From Kineosporia rhizophila (lineage in GTDB: Bacteria > Actinomycetota > Actinomycetes > Actinomycetales > Kineosporiaceae), in NCBI RefSeq assembly GCF_021277265.1, contig NZ_JAJSOH010000007.1, positions 62,001-126,000 on the forward strand: DNA of 64,000 bases. The letters run 5' to 3'. How positions within the stretch are numbered: the stretch's first letter is position 1; every line of letters starts with the position of its first letter. Below, piece by piece: positions 15,451 through 24,613 of this stretch. The notes below the pieces were generated by a model that did not search any database, was not told the origin of the DNA, and saw only the letters and a program-made list of their open reading frames with translations. The translations under genes were made by a program, and so were the position numbers.

Positions 15451-17652
15451 TCAGCGCACCAGCGCCGAGCGCACCCCGGGCACTTCCCGCAGCCGGTTGG
15501 CCAGCTCCGCCCGGCTGCCCGGGTGCACCACCTCGTAGGTCTGGTGGCCGGCGCCGTCCTCGCCGATGTACGAACTGGAAGCCTCGATGTCGCAGCCGTT
15601 CTCGACCAGCGCGAGGGTGACCCGGGCGATCATGCCGGGGGCGTTCTCGCAGACCAGCTCGATCTGGGAGAGGTTGGAACCGGCCCGCACCCAGGTCAGG
15701 CGGGTGGCCCGGTCCGGGTCCTTGGCCAGCGACGAGAGCGCCTGGGGGCAGTCGGCGGCGTGCACCACGATGCCGCGGGTGCGGGAGAGCACACCGAGCA
15801 GCCCCTGGCCGGGAACCGCGTGGCAGCAGCCGGGCCAGGTCAGGCTGACGCCGCTGAGCCCGGGCGCGGTGACGTGCATGGGCGGCACACCGGCGGGGGA
15901 GGGGGCGGGGCCCGGAGGTTCGTCCGCGGGCTCCGGGCGGGTATGGGTGACCGGCTGCGGAGGGACGGGGGCATGCAGGCTGGGTGCGTAGGGCGGGGCC
16001 AGGGCGGCGCTGGAGAGGGCGTTCGCGAGCATCGTCATGTCGATCCGGCCCGCGCCGACCTCCTCGGCCAGGGTGTCGAGCGAGTCCAGGCCGGCCGCCC
16101 GCAGCAGAGCGGCCTCGGCCTGGGCCCGGGGCAGCCGGCGGCGCGAGAGCAGGGTGACCAGGGCGGCCTCGCCGTTGGCCCGGTCGTTGTCGCGCCGGGC
16201 CCGGGTGTGCCAGGCACGGATGCGCTGCCGGGCCCGGGCGGTGACCGTCCACTGCAGCCAGTCCAGCGAGGGCCCGGTGGTCCGGCGGGTGATGATCTCG
16301 ACCGTGGTTCCGCTGGTCAGACGCGTGTTCAGGGGCACCAGGGCGCCGTTCACCCGGGCCCCCGAGCAACGGTCGCCCACCTCGGAGTGCACGGCGTAGG
16401 CGAAGTCCACCACCGAGGCGCCGACCGGCAGCGAGTGCACGTCACCACGCGGCGTCAGCACCCAGATCTCCTGCGCCTGCAGTTCGCCCGCGATCGCCGT
16501 CAGGTACTCGCTGTCGTCGGCGTCGTGCCAGGCCAGCACCCGCGACAGCCACTGCGGCTCGGCCGCGTCGCCACCCTGCTTGTAGGCGTGGTGGGCGGCG
16601 CTGCCGTTCTCGGCGTCGGTGTGCATCTGCCGGGTCCGGACCTGCACCTCGACCATCCGCCCGTTCAGCAGCACGGTGGTGTGCAGCGAGCGGTAGGCGT
16701 TGAACTTGGGCCGGGCGATGTAGTCCTTGAACCGGTCGGGCACCGGCTCCCAGAGGGCGTGCACCAGGCCGAGCACCCGGTAGCAGTCCTCCACGTCCTC
16801 GACGATCACCCGCACCCCGATCAGGTCGTGCAGCGTCTCCAGGTCGCGGCCGGTGGCCGCGGTCTTGCGGTAGATGCTCCACAGGTGCTTGATCCGGCCG
16901 CTGATGTCGTGCCCGCCCTGGGTGCCGGTGGCGGCGTCCAGGTGCTCGCCGAGGCGCTGCATCGCCTCGTTCAGGGTCTCTTCCAGGTGCGGGCGGTTGA
17001 CCAGCTCGGCCCGCAGCTCCAGGTACTCGTCCGGGTAGGCGACCGCGAACGCCCGGTCCTCGATCTCGGCCTTCATCAGGGCGAAGCCCAGCCGGTGGGC
17101 CAGCGGCCCGTGGATCGCCAGCGACTCCCGCCCGATCCGGGCCGCCTTGGCGGCGGGCAGCGAGCCGATGGTGCGCAGGTTGTGCAGGCGGTCGGCCAGC
17201 TTGATCGTGACCACCCGCGGGTCGGCCGCCAGAGCGACGAAGAGCTTGCGCAGGCGTGCGGCCTCGACGCGGTCCGGGTCGTCCCCGCGTACCGCCGCGA
17301 CCTTCGTGGCCCCGTCCACGAGAAGGGCCACCTGCGGACCAAAGGTGCGCTCGACGTCTTCAAGTGTGACTTCGGTGTCCTCGACGGTGTCGTGCAGCAC
17401 CGCCGCGATGACCGTTGCGGGTGGTGCGCCTACCCCGGCCACGATCGTGGCTACGGCCAGCGGGTGCGTGATGTACGGCTCGCCGCTCTTACGGTCCTGC
17501 CCGGTGTGCGCCCGCACGCCGTAGTCGATGCCCTTGTGCAGCTCGGCCTTGGCCTCTTCGTCCCACCCGGCAGCATCGACGGCCTCGTCCAGCTCGCGGA
17601 CGGCGGCAGCGATGAATTCCTCGGGGGTGAGGGCGGGTGTGGGCATGGGCAC
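15451..17652 (-). CDS. bifunctional (p)ppGpp synthetase/hydrolase, RelA/SpoT homologue
   Basis: The 733-residue protein has the full long-RSH layout. The HD hydrolase is at about 45-200, with ITHP, VLHDTVEDT and KLADRLHNLRT. The synthetase is at about 240-365, with RFKDYIARPKFNAYRSLHT and EVQVRTRQMHTDAENG. TGS is at about 390-455, followed by a linker helix region, a Pro-rich stretch near 580-610 and a C-terminal ACT domain (about 655-730). Both active sites look intact, so it should make and break the stringent-response alarmone. The neighbourhood is not the usual relA context of actinobacteria (secD-secF-apt), so this may be a second, RshA-like copy. GTG 17652 follows a -10-like GATGAT by six bases, suggesting a leaderless message. 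Confidence 0.93.
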   Translation of the reverse strand: MPMPTPALTPEEFIAAAVRELDEAVDAAGWDEEAKAELHKGIDYGVRAHTGQDRKSGEPYITHPLAVATIVAGVGAPPATVIAAVLHDTVEDTEVTLEDVERTFGPQVALLVDGATKVAAVRGDDPDRVEAARLRKLFVALAADPRVVTIKLADRLHNLRTIGSLPAAKAARIGRESLAIHGPLAHRLGFALMKAEIEDRAFAVAYPDEYLELRAELVNRPHLEETLNEAMQRLGEHLDAATGTQGGHDISGRIKHLWSIYRKTAATGRDLETLHDLIGVRVIVEDVEDCYRVLGLVHALWEPVPDRFKDYIARPKFNAYRSLHTTVLLNGRMVEVQVRTRQMHTDAENGSAAHHAYKQGGDAAEPQWLSRVLAWHDADDSEYLTAIAGELQAQEIWVLTPRGDVHSLPVGASVVDFAYAVHSEVGDRCSGARVNGALVPLNTRLTSGTTVEIITRRTTGPSLDWLQWTVTARARQRIRAWHTRARRDNDRANGEAALVTLLSRRRLPRAQAEAALLRAAGLDSLDTLAEEVGAGRIDMTMLANALSSAALAPPYAPSLHAPVPPQPVTHTRPEPADEPPGPAPSPAGVPPMHVTAPGLSGVSLTWPGCCHAVPGQGLLGVLSRTRGIVVHAADCPQALSSLAKDPDRATRLTWVRAGSNLSQIELVCENAPGMIARVTLALVENGCDIEASSSYIGEDGAGHQTYEVVHPGSRAELANRLREVPGVRSALVR

Positions 17653-17709
17653 GAGCCCATCATCGGCAGATAGGCCGCCCGAGTGAATACCGGGAGCGCA
17701 ACATCACGG

Positions 17710-17961
17710 TCAGGACAGGTCGTCGGGCACCGCAGCGGCGATGATGTCGTTGCGGAACTGCTCCAGGGTGGCTTCCTCGAGATACCCGTCCACGGCGAGC
17801 TCCGGGGCGATGGTCAGCCACCAGTCGAAGATCTCCTGCACCTTCGCCCGGGGGATCACCACCGACAGCGCCGGCCCGCCCAGGAAGGTGCAGACCACCA
17901 GCCCAGGACGGGTCTGGTCGGCCGACAGTTCGACGACACCGGGCAGGACGATGGGCTCCAT
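17710..17961 (-). CDS. small hypothetical protein
   Basis: An 83-residue acidic protein (VVELSADQTRPGLVVCTFLG, then EIFDWWLTIAPELAV). The codon pattern and clean start (ATG 17961, with TACCGT and GGAG just upstream) support a real gene. It lies 57 nt upstream of the (p)ppGpp enzyme on the same strand and is divergent from kynureninase. I do not recognise the family and see no membrane segment. Confidence 0.6.
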   Translation of the reverse strand: MEPIVLPGVVELSADQTRPGLVVCTFLGGPALSVVIPRAKVQEIFDWWLTIAPELAVDGYLEEATLEQFRNDIIAAAVPDDLS

Positions 17962-18006
17962 TGGGCTCCACGGTAACGAATGGTCGCTTCCTGAGAGGAT
18001 CTGCCC

Positions 18007-19284
18007 ATGGTGGGCGACGAGCTTTCGGGTATCAGCAGGTCCGATGCACAGCAGATGGACGCGGCGGATCCGCTCGCCCGCTTCCGGGACGATTTCGTGT
18101 TCGCCGACCAGGAGACGATCTACCTGGACGGCAACTCGCTGGGCCGACTGCACCGGGACGTGCCCGCCGCCGTCAGCGCAGTGGTCACCGAGCAGTGGGG
18201 CAACCAGCTGATCGGCTCGTGGGGCAACTGGATCGAGTGGTCCGGTGCTCTGGGCGACCGGCTGGCGGCCTCGGTGCTGGGGGCGCGGCCGGGCGAGGTC
18301 GTGGTGTCGGACTCCACGTCGGTCAACTTCTACAAGCTGGCCGTCGCGGCGCTGGACGCGGCCGGGCCGGGGCGCGACGTGATCGTCCTCGACGCCGAGG
18401 AGTTCCCCACCAACCGCTACATCGTGCAGGGCCTGGCGCAGGCTCGGGGCCTGCGCCTGCGGGTGGTCTCCAGCGATCTGGACGAGGGGCTGAGCACGGA
18501 CGACCTGGGCCGGGTGATCGATCAGGACGTGGCCCTGGTGGTGCTCTCGATGGTCTCCTACCGGTGCGGCGCGGTGCAGGACATGGCCGCCGTGAACGAA
18601 CTGGCCCGCGAGGCCGGCACGAAGGTACTGTGGGACCTGTGCCACGCCGCCGGCGCCGTGCCGATCGACCTCACCGGCACTGGGGCGGAACTGGCGGTGG
18701 GGTGCACCTACAAGTACCTCAACGCCGGACCGGGCGCCCCAGCCTTCCTCTACGTGCGTAAGGAACTGCAAACCGCTCTGCGTCAACCCATCTGGGGCTG
18801 GTTCGGCCAGCGCGACCAGTTCGGCATGGGCGCCGACTACGACCCGGTGGACGATGTCGGCCGCTTCCTGGTCAGCACCCCGCCGATCCTGGCGATGGCC
18901 CCGCTGGGCCCGTCGCTGACCTCGTTCGAGCAGGCCGGTCCGGCCGCTCTGCGGGCGAAGAGTGTTGCCCAGTGCCAACTGTTGCTCGACCTGACCCGGG
19001 AGTGGCTGGAACCGCTCGGGTTCCGGGCCGCGATCCCGGCCGAGCCGGGCCGGCGGGGTGGGCACGTGTCGCTGGAACACGCCGAGGCCTGGCGCATCTG
19101 CCGGGCCCTGGCCGAGAAGGCCAAGGTGATCACCGACTTCCGGGTGCCGAGCCGGATCCGGATCACCCCCGTCCCCTTGTACACCCGCTTCACCGACGTG
19201 TGGGACGCGGCCGACCGGTTGCGTGAGGTGGTGGAAAGCAGGCAGTACGAGGCATTCGCGGCCGAGCGCTCGCGAGTCACCTAG
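18007..19284 (+). CDS. kynU: kynureninase
   Basis: This 425-residue fold-type I PLP enzyme cleaves kynurenine or 3-hydroxykynurenine to anthranilate or 3-hydroxyanthranilate plus alanine. Diagnostic segments are YLDGNSLG near the N-terminus, DLCHAAGAVPIDL around the PLP aspartate, and GCTYKYLNAGPGAP with the Schiff-base lysine K236. No tryptophan dioxygenase or formamidase lies nearby, so the pathway is split in this genome or the enzyme serves a specialised pathway. GAGAGGAT before ATG 18007 serves as ribosome site. It converges with a double Lrp-like regulator with a four-base stop overlap; such regulators often accompany kynureninase. Confidence 0.94.
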   Translation: MVGDELSGISRSDAQQMDAADPLARFRDDFVFADQETIYLDGNSLGRLHRDVPAAVSAVVTEQWGNQLIGSWGNWIEWSGALGDRLAASVLGARPGEVVVSDSTSVNFYKLAVAALDAAGPGRDVIVLDAEEFPTNRYIVQGLAQARGLRLRVVSSDLDEGLSTDDLGRVIDQDVALVVLSMVSYRCGAVQDMAAVNELAREAGTKVLWDLCHAAGAVPIDLTGTGAELAVGCTYKYLNAGPGAPAFLYVRKELQTALRQPIWGWFGQRDQFGMGADYDPVDDVGRFLVSTPPILAMAPLGPSLTSFEQAGPAALRAKSVAQCQLLLDLTREWLEPLGFRAAIPAEPGRRGGHVSLEHAEAWRICRALAEKAKVITDFRVPSRIRITPVPLYTRFTDVWDAADRLREVVESRQYEAFAAERSRVT

Positions 19285-20348
19285 GAATCACCGCAGGGCA
19301 ACGGCACCGGGACGTAACCGCAGCGGCGGCCACTGTCGTCGAAAAGCGTGCCCATCCGCTTGACCACCCGGGTCACCATCCAGCGATCGGTGACCCGGGC
19401 CTGGGGAAAACGCCGCTGCAGCGACAGTTCGATCGCGTCCAGGTCGTCCAGCTCACGCATCCACAGGGTGGCGACCAGGTTGTCGGGCGAGACCGTGGAG
19501 GCGCACAGCCGTACCGCCGGATGCCGGGACAGGGCGGCCGCGACCACCGGCAGCGAGTCCTGCGGCACCGACATCCACAGCTGCACCGAGGCGTTCCAGC
19601 CGATCCGGTCGTGCGCGAAGTCGGCCCGCATCCGCACCCACGGCGACCGGGTGAGCTGGGCGATCGTGCGCCGGGCGAGGGCCACCGGGATGCCGGCCTC
19701 GGTGGCGACCTCGACCGCCGAGCGCCGCACGTCGGGCTGCAGCGCCCGCAGCACCCGCTCGGTGAGCGGCGAAGGTTCCAGTTCGGGGCGTTCGGCGCGC
19801 TCGCCCTGGTCCTGCTGCAACAGGCCTTCCAGGCTGCTGCGCTGGGCCGAGGTCAGGGCCATCAGGTCCGACTCCGAGCCTTCCCGGTAGATGGTCCGGA
19901 CGAACCGGGTGCTGGTGGAGACGACCCCGGGCACGGCGGCGACGTGGTCGGCCACGTAACGGTCCAGGGCGCTGGGGGAGTCGGCCAGCACGTTGACCGT
20001 GAGCTCGCGCGGGCCCGAGGTGCACTCGACGTTGAGCACCGCCGGCTTCTGGGCGACGGCCGCGATCACTTCGGCCCGTCGGCCTGCCTCGCAACGGATC
20101 TCGATGACGGCGAAGCTGGAGCGCAGCGGCTGCCCGTCGGCCGAGTACACCCGGATCCGCTCCGGCAGCACGTAACAGGTGGTCCAGGCCAGCCCCGCCT
20201 CGGTGAGCCGGATCCACCGGCGCGACAGGGTCGAGGCGTCGCTGCGCAGCACCGGGGCGAGGGCGGTCCACGAGGTCCGCGGGGCGAACTGCAGGGCGTT
20301 CAGCAGCTGGAGGTCGAGATCGTCGAGCACAGTCCATGATGGCGCCAT
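19281..20348 (-). CDS. Lrp/AsnC-family regulator with two tandem HTH-ligand modules
   Basis: The 355-residue protein is about twice the usual Lrp length. The first module has a helix-turn-helix at about 10-60 (DDLDLQLLNALQ, then TLSRRWIRL) and an AsnC ligand domain at about 70-150 (FAVIEIRCEAGRRAEVIAAV). A second, more divergent module follows (HTH about 190-245, ligand domain about 250-330). By family it senses an amino acid; next to kynU, a tryptophan catabolite is a natural guess. ATG 20348 would overlap the divergent neighbour's start codon. GTG 20330, six codons in, is an alternative. Confidence 0.85.
   Translation of the reverse strand: MAPSWTVLDDLDLQLLNALQFAPRTSWTALAPVLRSDASTLSRRWIRLTEAGLAWTTCYVLPERIRVYSADGQPLRSSFAVIEIRCEAGRRAEVIAAVAQKPAVLNVECTSGPRELTVNVLADSPSALDRYVADHVAAVPGVVSTSTRFVRTIYREGSESDLMALTSAQRSSLEGLLQQDQGERAERPELEPSPLTERVLRALQPDVRRSAVEVATEAGIPVALARRTIAQLTRSPWVRMRADFAHDRIGWNASVQLWMSVPQDSLPVVAAALSRHPAVRLCASTVSPDNLVATLWMRELDDLDAIELSLQRRFPQARVTDRWMVTRVVKRMGTLFDDSGRRCGYVPVPLPCGDS
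20335..20340 (+). promoter_or_regulatory. -10-like CATGAT, leaderless start
   Basis: CATGAT lies six bases before ATG 20347 of the C39-like peptidase gene. It sits inside the first codons of the divergent Lrp gene, so the two promoters must overlap. Confidence 0.4.
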
Positions 20349-21408
20349 GAACAACCCGCCGGCTGTCCGCTTCCACCCCTTCGACTGGGCCACGCTCCCG
20401 GAATCGTTCGAGCGGCTCGTGCCACCGGCGTCCCGGGCGCACTGGCGTGACGTCGACCGCTCGGCCTGGGGGCCGCGCCTGGTCGTGGCCACGCACGAGG
20501 GCAATGCGGACGAGTGGGTGGCAGCCGCCCTGGTCACGTCCCGCCCGCACACCTCCTACCAGAAAATTGTGGACGTGGTGGGCACCTCAGCCGGTGTCGA
20601 TGCGGTGGTGGAGGCGGTGTTTGAGGACGCCCGGCGCGCCGGAGCGGTCGCCGTCAAGTGGGAGGGTGGCTGGAGCGCGGGTTTCACCCAGTTGGAGCCT
20701 CCGCTGGTCTCCGGCCCCGGTACGAGCTTCCCGGCCACGGGTTCGGTGCACTGGCTGGTGCCCGAAGTCACAGTGCGCCCGGTGCGCTACTACGGCCAGA
20801 CCACCATGTACACCTGTGGCGCGGTCACCGGGCTCTCGGCCTCGGCGGCCCTGGCGCCGTCGGCGGGGGATCAGGCGGTGCTCGACGCCGAGGCCGAGAT
20901 GGCCTTCTGGGCCGAGGCGACCAATCACCCGGCCTGTGAACCGGTCGGGCTCGGGGTGGCCCTGGCCCGCCGCCGGCCGGACCTGGCAGTGACCATCGCC
21001 CTCGACACCGACCAGCCGGTGGTGGTGGAGCACCTGAGCGACGAGGAAGGCGCGTGGCGGGCCGACCTGCAGCGTCAATCCCGCCGGGCGGCGGCCGAAC
21101 TCGGGATTCCGGTCGTCTCCCGGCGGCTCACCGTCGCCGAGATCGCGGCCGCGCTCGAGGAGGGGACCGAGGTGCTTCTGCTGATCTCGATCCAGCTGAT
21201 GCGCGGGTTCCCGGTGCCGCACTGGGTGCGCTGTTGCGGGGTGGCCGGCGACGCGGTGCTGATCGACGACCCGGCGGTGGACCCGGCCTCGGGGGAGAGC
21301 TGGGTCGACGGTCACCTGCTGCCGATCGCCTTCGCGGCGCTCGACGAGATGGCGGCCTACGGGGACGGCGGTTACCGCGGTGCCGTCCTGCTGCGCCGCC
21401 GTGGCTGA
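20347..21408 (+). CDS. peptidase C39-like family protein
   Basis: This 353-residue protein has a central papain-like C39 domain. The presumed nucleophile C157 lies in YYGQTTMYTCGAVTGLSA and the catalytic His292 in GFPVPHWVRCCG, followed by an Asp-rich AVLIDDPAVDP strand. The N-terminal 130 residues form an extra domain found in actinobacterial members of unknown role. No signal peptide or membrane helix is visible, so it acts in the cytoplasm and is not a bacteriocin-ABC C39 peptidase. The start codon overlaps that of the divergent Lrp gene. Confidence 0.78.
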   Translation: MNNPPAVRFHPFDWATLPESFERLVPPASRAHWRDVDRSAWGPRLVVATHEGNADEWVAAALVTSRPHTSYQKIVDVVGTSAGVDAVVEAVFEDARRAGAVAVKWEGGWSAGFTQLEPPLVSGPGTSFPATGSVHWLVPEVTVRPVRYYGQTTMYTCGAVTGLSASAALAPSAGDQAVLDAEAEMAFWAEATNHPACEPVGLGVALARRRPDLAVTIALDTDQPVVVEHLSDEEGAWRADLQRQSRRAAAELGIPVVSRRLTVAEIAAALEEGTEVLLLISIQLMRGFPVPHWVRCCGVAGDAVLIDDPAVDPASGESWVDGHLLPIAFAALDEMAAYGDGGYRGAVLLRRRG

Positions 21409-21434
21409 GGCCCGGAGCAGGGCCGGGCAACTGG

Positions 21435-21440
21435 CAAGAT
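21435..21440 (+). promoter_or_regulatory. -10-like CAAGAT, leaderless start
   Basis: CAAGAT lies six bases upstream of GTG 21447 of tdk, with no Shine-Dalgarno. Confidence 0.4.
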
Positions 21441-21446
21441 ACCGGG

Positions 21447-22091
21447 GTGCCAGAACTCGTCTTCTTCTCCGGGACCATGGACTGCGGCAAGTCGACCGTG
21501 GCGCTCCAGACCGACCACAACCACCGCATCCGCGGCCGTCAGGGCCTGCTGTTCTCCCGGTTCGACCGTTCCGGCGAGGCGGTGATCTCCAGCCGCATCG
21601 GGCTCTCCCGGGCGGCCAACGAGGTGCACGACGAGACCGATCTGCACGCCCTGGTCACCGCCCGGATCGGCGCCGGGCACCCGGTCGACTACGTGGTCTG
21701 TGACGAGGCGCACTTCTACACGCCCGAGCACGTCGAGCAGCTCGCCCTGCTGGTCGACGACCACGGGGTGGACGTGTTCGCGTTCGGGCTGATGTCGGAC
21801 TTCCGGACCCGGCTGTTCCCGGCGTCCGCCCGCTTCGTGGAACTGGCCGACCGGATCGTGGGTTCGCAGGCCGAGGCCCTGTGCTGGTGCGGGGCCCGGG
21901 CCACGCACAACGCCCGCACCGTCGACGGGGTGATGGTGGTGGCCGGTCAGCAGGTGGTGGTGGGCGACGTGAGCGCCGGGGCCACCGGTGCGGTCGCCTA
22001 CGAGGTGCTCTGCCGCCGGCACCACATGCGCCGGCAGACGGTCGCCACGTCAGCCAGTCTGGACCTGAGAGAGCCCCGGACGACGGTCTGA
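21447..22091 (+). CDS. tdk: thymidine kinase (type II)
   Basis: The 214-residue enzyme phosphorylates thymidine to dTMP with ATP in nucleotide salvage. Visible motifs are the P-loop SGTMDCGKST at 8-17, the catalytic acidic segment VVCDEAHFYTPEHV, the lasso region with CWCGARATHNAR, and a C-terminal CRRHH that with the first cysteines would bind zinc. Length matches the family. GTG 21447 is the only start that keeps the complete P-loop strand and it has no Shine-Dalgarno; a CAAGAT box six bases upstream suggests a leaderless mRNA. Confidence 0.94.
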   Translation: MPELVFFSGTMDCGKSTVALQTDHNHRIRGRQGLLFSRFDRSGEAVISSRIGLSRAANEVHDETDLHALVTARIGAGHPVDYVVCDEAHFYTPEHVEQLALLVDDHGVDVFAFGLMSDFRTRLFPASARFVELADRIVGSQAEALCWCGARATHNARTVDGVMVVAGQQVVVGDVSAGATGAVAYEVLCRRHHMRRQTVATSASLDLREPRTTV

Positions 22092-22142
22092 CCTCCTGAC
22101 TCCAGGAGTCGCCGCCGCCCGGGGCTGCCGGGTTCAGATCAC

Positions 22143-22991
22143 TCAGATGTCGACGATGGTGTTGTTGCCCGCCCCGCCGGAGATCGTGTCGAGGCCGGCG
22201 CCGCCGGAGATGTAGTCGTCCCCGCTGTTGCCGAAGATCGTGTCGTCGCCGCTGTTGCCGTACAGCGTGTCGTTGTGCCGGCCGCCGTACAGCTCGTCGT
22301 TGCCGGTGCCGCCGGTGATGCTGTCGTCACCGTCGTTGCCGTAGATGATGTCGTCGCCGGCGTCGCCGTACAGCTCGTCGTTGCCGCCGCCGCCGTTGAT
22401 CTGGTCGTTGTGGTCGCCGCCGTAGGCCTTGGCCGTCCCGCCGACCAGGTTGATCGTGTCGTAACCGTGGTCGCCGTAGGCGATCCCGTTGGTGCCGAGG
22501 GTGATGTCGTCGTTCGCCTCGCCACCGTAGACGACCGCGTCGTTCGCCTCGGGCCTGCCGGTGACGTAGACGTCGTTACCCACGCCGAGGTTGATCTCGG
22601 TGAAGTTGGCGGCCCCGGTCGTGTTCGTGTAGGTCACCCGGTCGGCGCCGTTGCCGAGCCGCACCTCGGCGACCGGGGCGGTCTTCGGGATCTCGCAGAC
22701 CACCTTGGTCAGGTCGGCGCTGTCCGGGTGGGTGCAGTCGTCGTAGGCGACGATCGGGACGCTGTCGTCGGCCGTGAAGACGAACTTCTCCTCGGTCTCG
22801 GACAGGGTCAGGTCGAGCTGGTTGTTGATACCCATGTTCCCGTCGTAGGTGAAGCCCTTGTCGGACGCCCAGACCACGGAGTTGGCGTCGGCGGCGTGGG
22901 CCGTCCCGGTGAGCAGCAGCGGGGAGAAGCCGACAGCGAGCATCGATGCGGTGCCGACGAGAGCGGACACGCGGTTACGGCGCAGAGTCAT
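22143..22991 (-). CDS. secreted RTX-type calcium-binding repeat protein
   Basis: The 282-residue protein has a Sec signal peptide (positive start, hydrophobic core, cleavage likely after AHA at about 33). A beta-rich N-terminal region of about 110 residues follows, then about ten nonapeptide RTX repeats of GGxGxDxxx type (from about 152, for example GGGGNDELYGDAGDDIIYG). Such repeats fold into a calcium-loaded parallel beta-roll outside the cell. No enzymatic domain or type I secretion neighbours are present, so it may be a structural or surface protein. GGAGG lies seven bases before ATG 22991. An ATTCGCAGG tandem duplication lies further upstream at 23085-23102. Confidence 0.9.
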   Translation of the reverse strand: MTLRRNRVSALVGTASMLAVGFSPLLLTGTAHAADANSVVWASDKGFTYDGNMGINNQLDLTLSETEEKFVFTADDSVPIVAYDDCTHPDSADLTKVVCEIPKTAPVAEVRLGNGADRVTYTNTTGAANFTEINLGVGNDVYVTGRPEANDAVVYGGEANDDITLGTNGIAYGDHGYDTINLVGGTAKAYGGDHNDQINGGGGNDELYGDAGDDIIYGNDGDDSITGGTGNDELYGGRHNDTLYGNSGDDTIFGNSGDDYISGGAGLDTISGGAGNNTIVDI

Positions 22992-23122
22992 GCAGATTCC
23001 TCCGAAGGTCAGGGATGACGTGACTGACGTTGCCAGAGGGAATCCCCTTTGCGTGATTGAAATAGAAAAAGTACGAATTCGTCACATTCGCAGGATTCGC
23101 AGGCAGCGGGCTCCCGGGCTGT

Positions 23123-24445
23123 CTACAGTTCCTCGGCCTTCGGGACGCTGAACGAGGCGGTGAAACCCGCGGTGTTCAGGTCGAGGTACAGCCGGCGCCG
23201 CAGCACCGCCAGGGCCTGCTCCAGCGAGGTGTCGGCCACCCGGCCGGTGACCCGCAGCACCACGTGGTCGTCGCCCGCGTTGATCAGGCCGTTCAGCACC
23301 GTGCGGGTGAGCACCGGCACCTGCGCGTCCTCGAGCATGTCGCCGAGTCGCTCCAGGTCGTCGAGCGTGCCCGGGGCCAGGGCGAGCGGCTGGGTGTCGA
23401 CCAGGTCGGCGCTGGAGGTGGCGGCGGCCAGGGCGGCCAGCGCCTTGCGGGGTGCGCGGGGTACCAGCACCGGCAGGATCTCGACCAGGGTGCCGGGCAC
23501 CTCGCCGCGGTCGATCGGGTTCTCGCCGGCCGCCGAGGCCAGGTCACGGTCGAGCCGGTCCAGGCTCATCCGCACCACCCGCTCGGCCGCGGCCAGCCGG
23601 CCGGCCGCGGTGGGCGGCAGGGCGGACTCGGGGGAGTCCGGGAAGCCGGCCCGGATGTCCAGCGTCAGGTGGGTCTGGGCCTGGGTGCGGTTGCCGAGGC
23701 GGGCCACCTCGCTGTGGCGCACGTGCCAGATCGTGCCGTCCTTGCCCCGCAGCCGGGTGGTCCGCAGCCCGATCTCCTCCACCACCCCGGCCGCGCCGAA
23801 CGTGGTGTCCACGTAGTCGCCGATCCCGTAGGTGTCCTCGACCAGGACGAAGAGCCCGGCCACGATGTCCTTGGCCAGCCCCTGCACGCTCACCGCCGCG
23901 ATCACGCCGAGCAGCCCGGCGGTGAACACCCCGGCCCGGGAGAGCCCGGTGCCGGAGACGAAGATCAGTACCCCGGCCACCACCAGTGCGGCCGAGGTGA
24001 GGTGGGCCAGGAGCGAGGCGATCGCCTTGGCCCGCTGGCGCCGGCGTTCGTTCAGTTCGGTGGCGCGCCGGGCCATTTCGTCGATGTGCGACTCGCTGCG
24101 GCGCCGGGTGCGCGGGAACAGCCGCGGCCAGGCGCGCTGCCCGGGCCAGATGGTCAGTGCGTCCCAGCGTCCGGACCAGGCACTGGTGGCGATCTTGTCG
24201 GCCACCGAGTCGATCAGACGGTGCAGGACCAGCCGGGCCACCAGCAGGCCGGCCACCACGAGTACGGCCTTGAGGGCGAGATGCGCTGCGGTGTCACCGA
24301 TGTCGAGCAGAAGGCGGGTCAGGGCGTCCGGGCCGTCCTGGGCGGCGTCGGACACCTCGTTCCACAGTTGGGCAGGGTCGGCGCTGGCCGTTGTGTCCGG
24401 GCCGGGTCGGGCGGCGTCGGACACGACGGATGTTGCGGAGAGCAC
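23123..24445 (-). CDS. MscS-family mechanosensitive ion channel
   Basis: This 440-residue protein has a first membrane helix at about 55-80 and a cytoplasmic charged loop (about 100-140). TM2 and the pore-lining TM3 follow at about 145-195 (GVFTAGLLGVIAAVSVQGLA). The MscS beta domain is recognisable by EDTYGIGDYVD and GVVEEIGLRTTRLRGKDGTIWHV. The extended C-terminal domain is longer than in E. coli MscS. It opens on membrane tension to release solutes under hypo-osmotic shock. GTG 24445 has AAAGGA five bases upstream. It appears monocistronic. Confidence 0.92.
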   Translation of the reverse strand: MLSATSVVSDAARPGPDTTASADPAQLWNEVSDAAQDGPDALTRLLLDIGDTAAHLALKAVLVVAGLLVARLVLHRLIDSVADKIATSAWSGRWDALTIWPGQRAWPRLFPRTRRRSESHIDEMARRATELNERRRQRAKAIASLLAHLTSAALVVAGVLIFVSGTGLSRAGVFTAGLLGVIAAVSVQGLAKDIVAGLFVLVEDTYGIGDYVDTTFGAAGVVEEIGLRTTRLRGKDGTIWHVRHSEVARLGNRTQAQTHLTLDIRAGFPDSPESALPPTAAGRLAAAERVVRMSLDRLDRDLASAAGENPIDRGEVPGTLVEILPVLVPRAPRKALAALAAATSSADLVDTQPLALAPGTLDDLERLGDMLEDAQVPVLTRTVLNGLINAGDDHVVLRVTGRVADTSLEQALAVLRRRLYLDLNTAGFTASFSVPKAEEL

Positions 24446-24613
24446 GGGGTTCCTTTCGGGAAGGGGAGGGACAGGAGCTGGCGCCGTCGCCGAAGTCGTC
24501 CAACGAATTGTGGCGGCCGGTTATGCCGTACTCGTCGGTCACTGGCCGTTCGGACGAGGTGGGTCCGGCGTTACGCTTCCGGAAACTGCTCGAATGAGCT
24601 AGATTTCGTTCAT

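Noticed and set aside
16690..16720. Possible inactivating change in the RelA/SpoT synthetase motif (FNAYRSLHT instead of the common NGY)
   Set aside because: I recall that actinobacterial Rel proteins already vary at this position while remaining active, and all other catalytic motifs are intact.
20347..21408. C39 bacteriocin-processing peptidase
   Set aside because: No ABC transporter domain, membrane helices or double-glycine precursor gene nearby; the extra N-terminal domain marks a different C39-like subfamily.
22143..22991. RTX toxin
   Set aside because: Only repeats and a Sec signal are present; no pore-forming, lipase or protease domain and no type I secretion genes.
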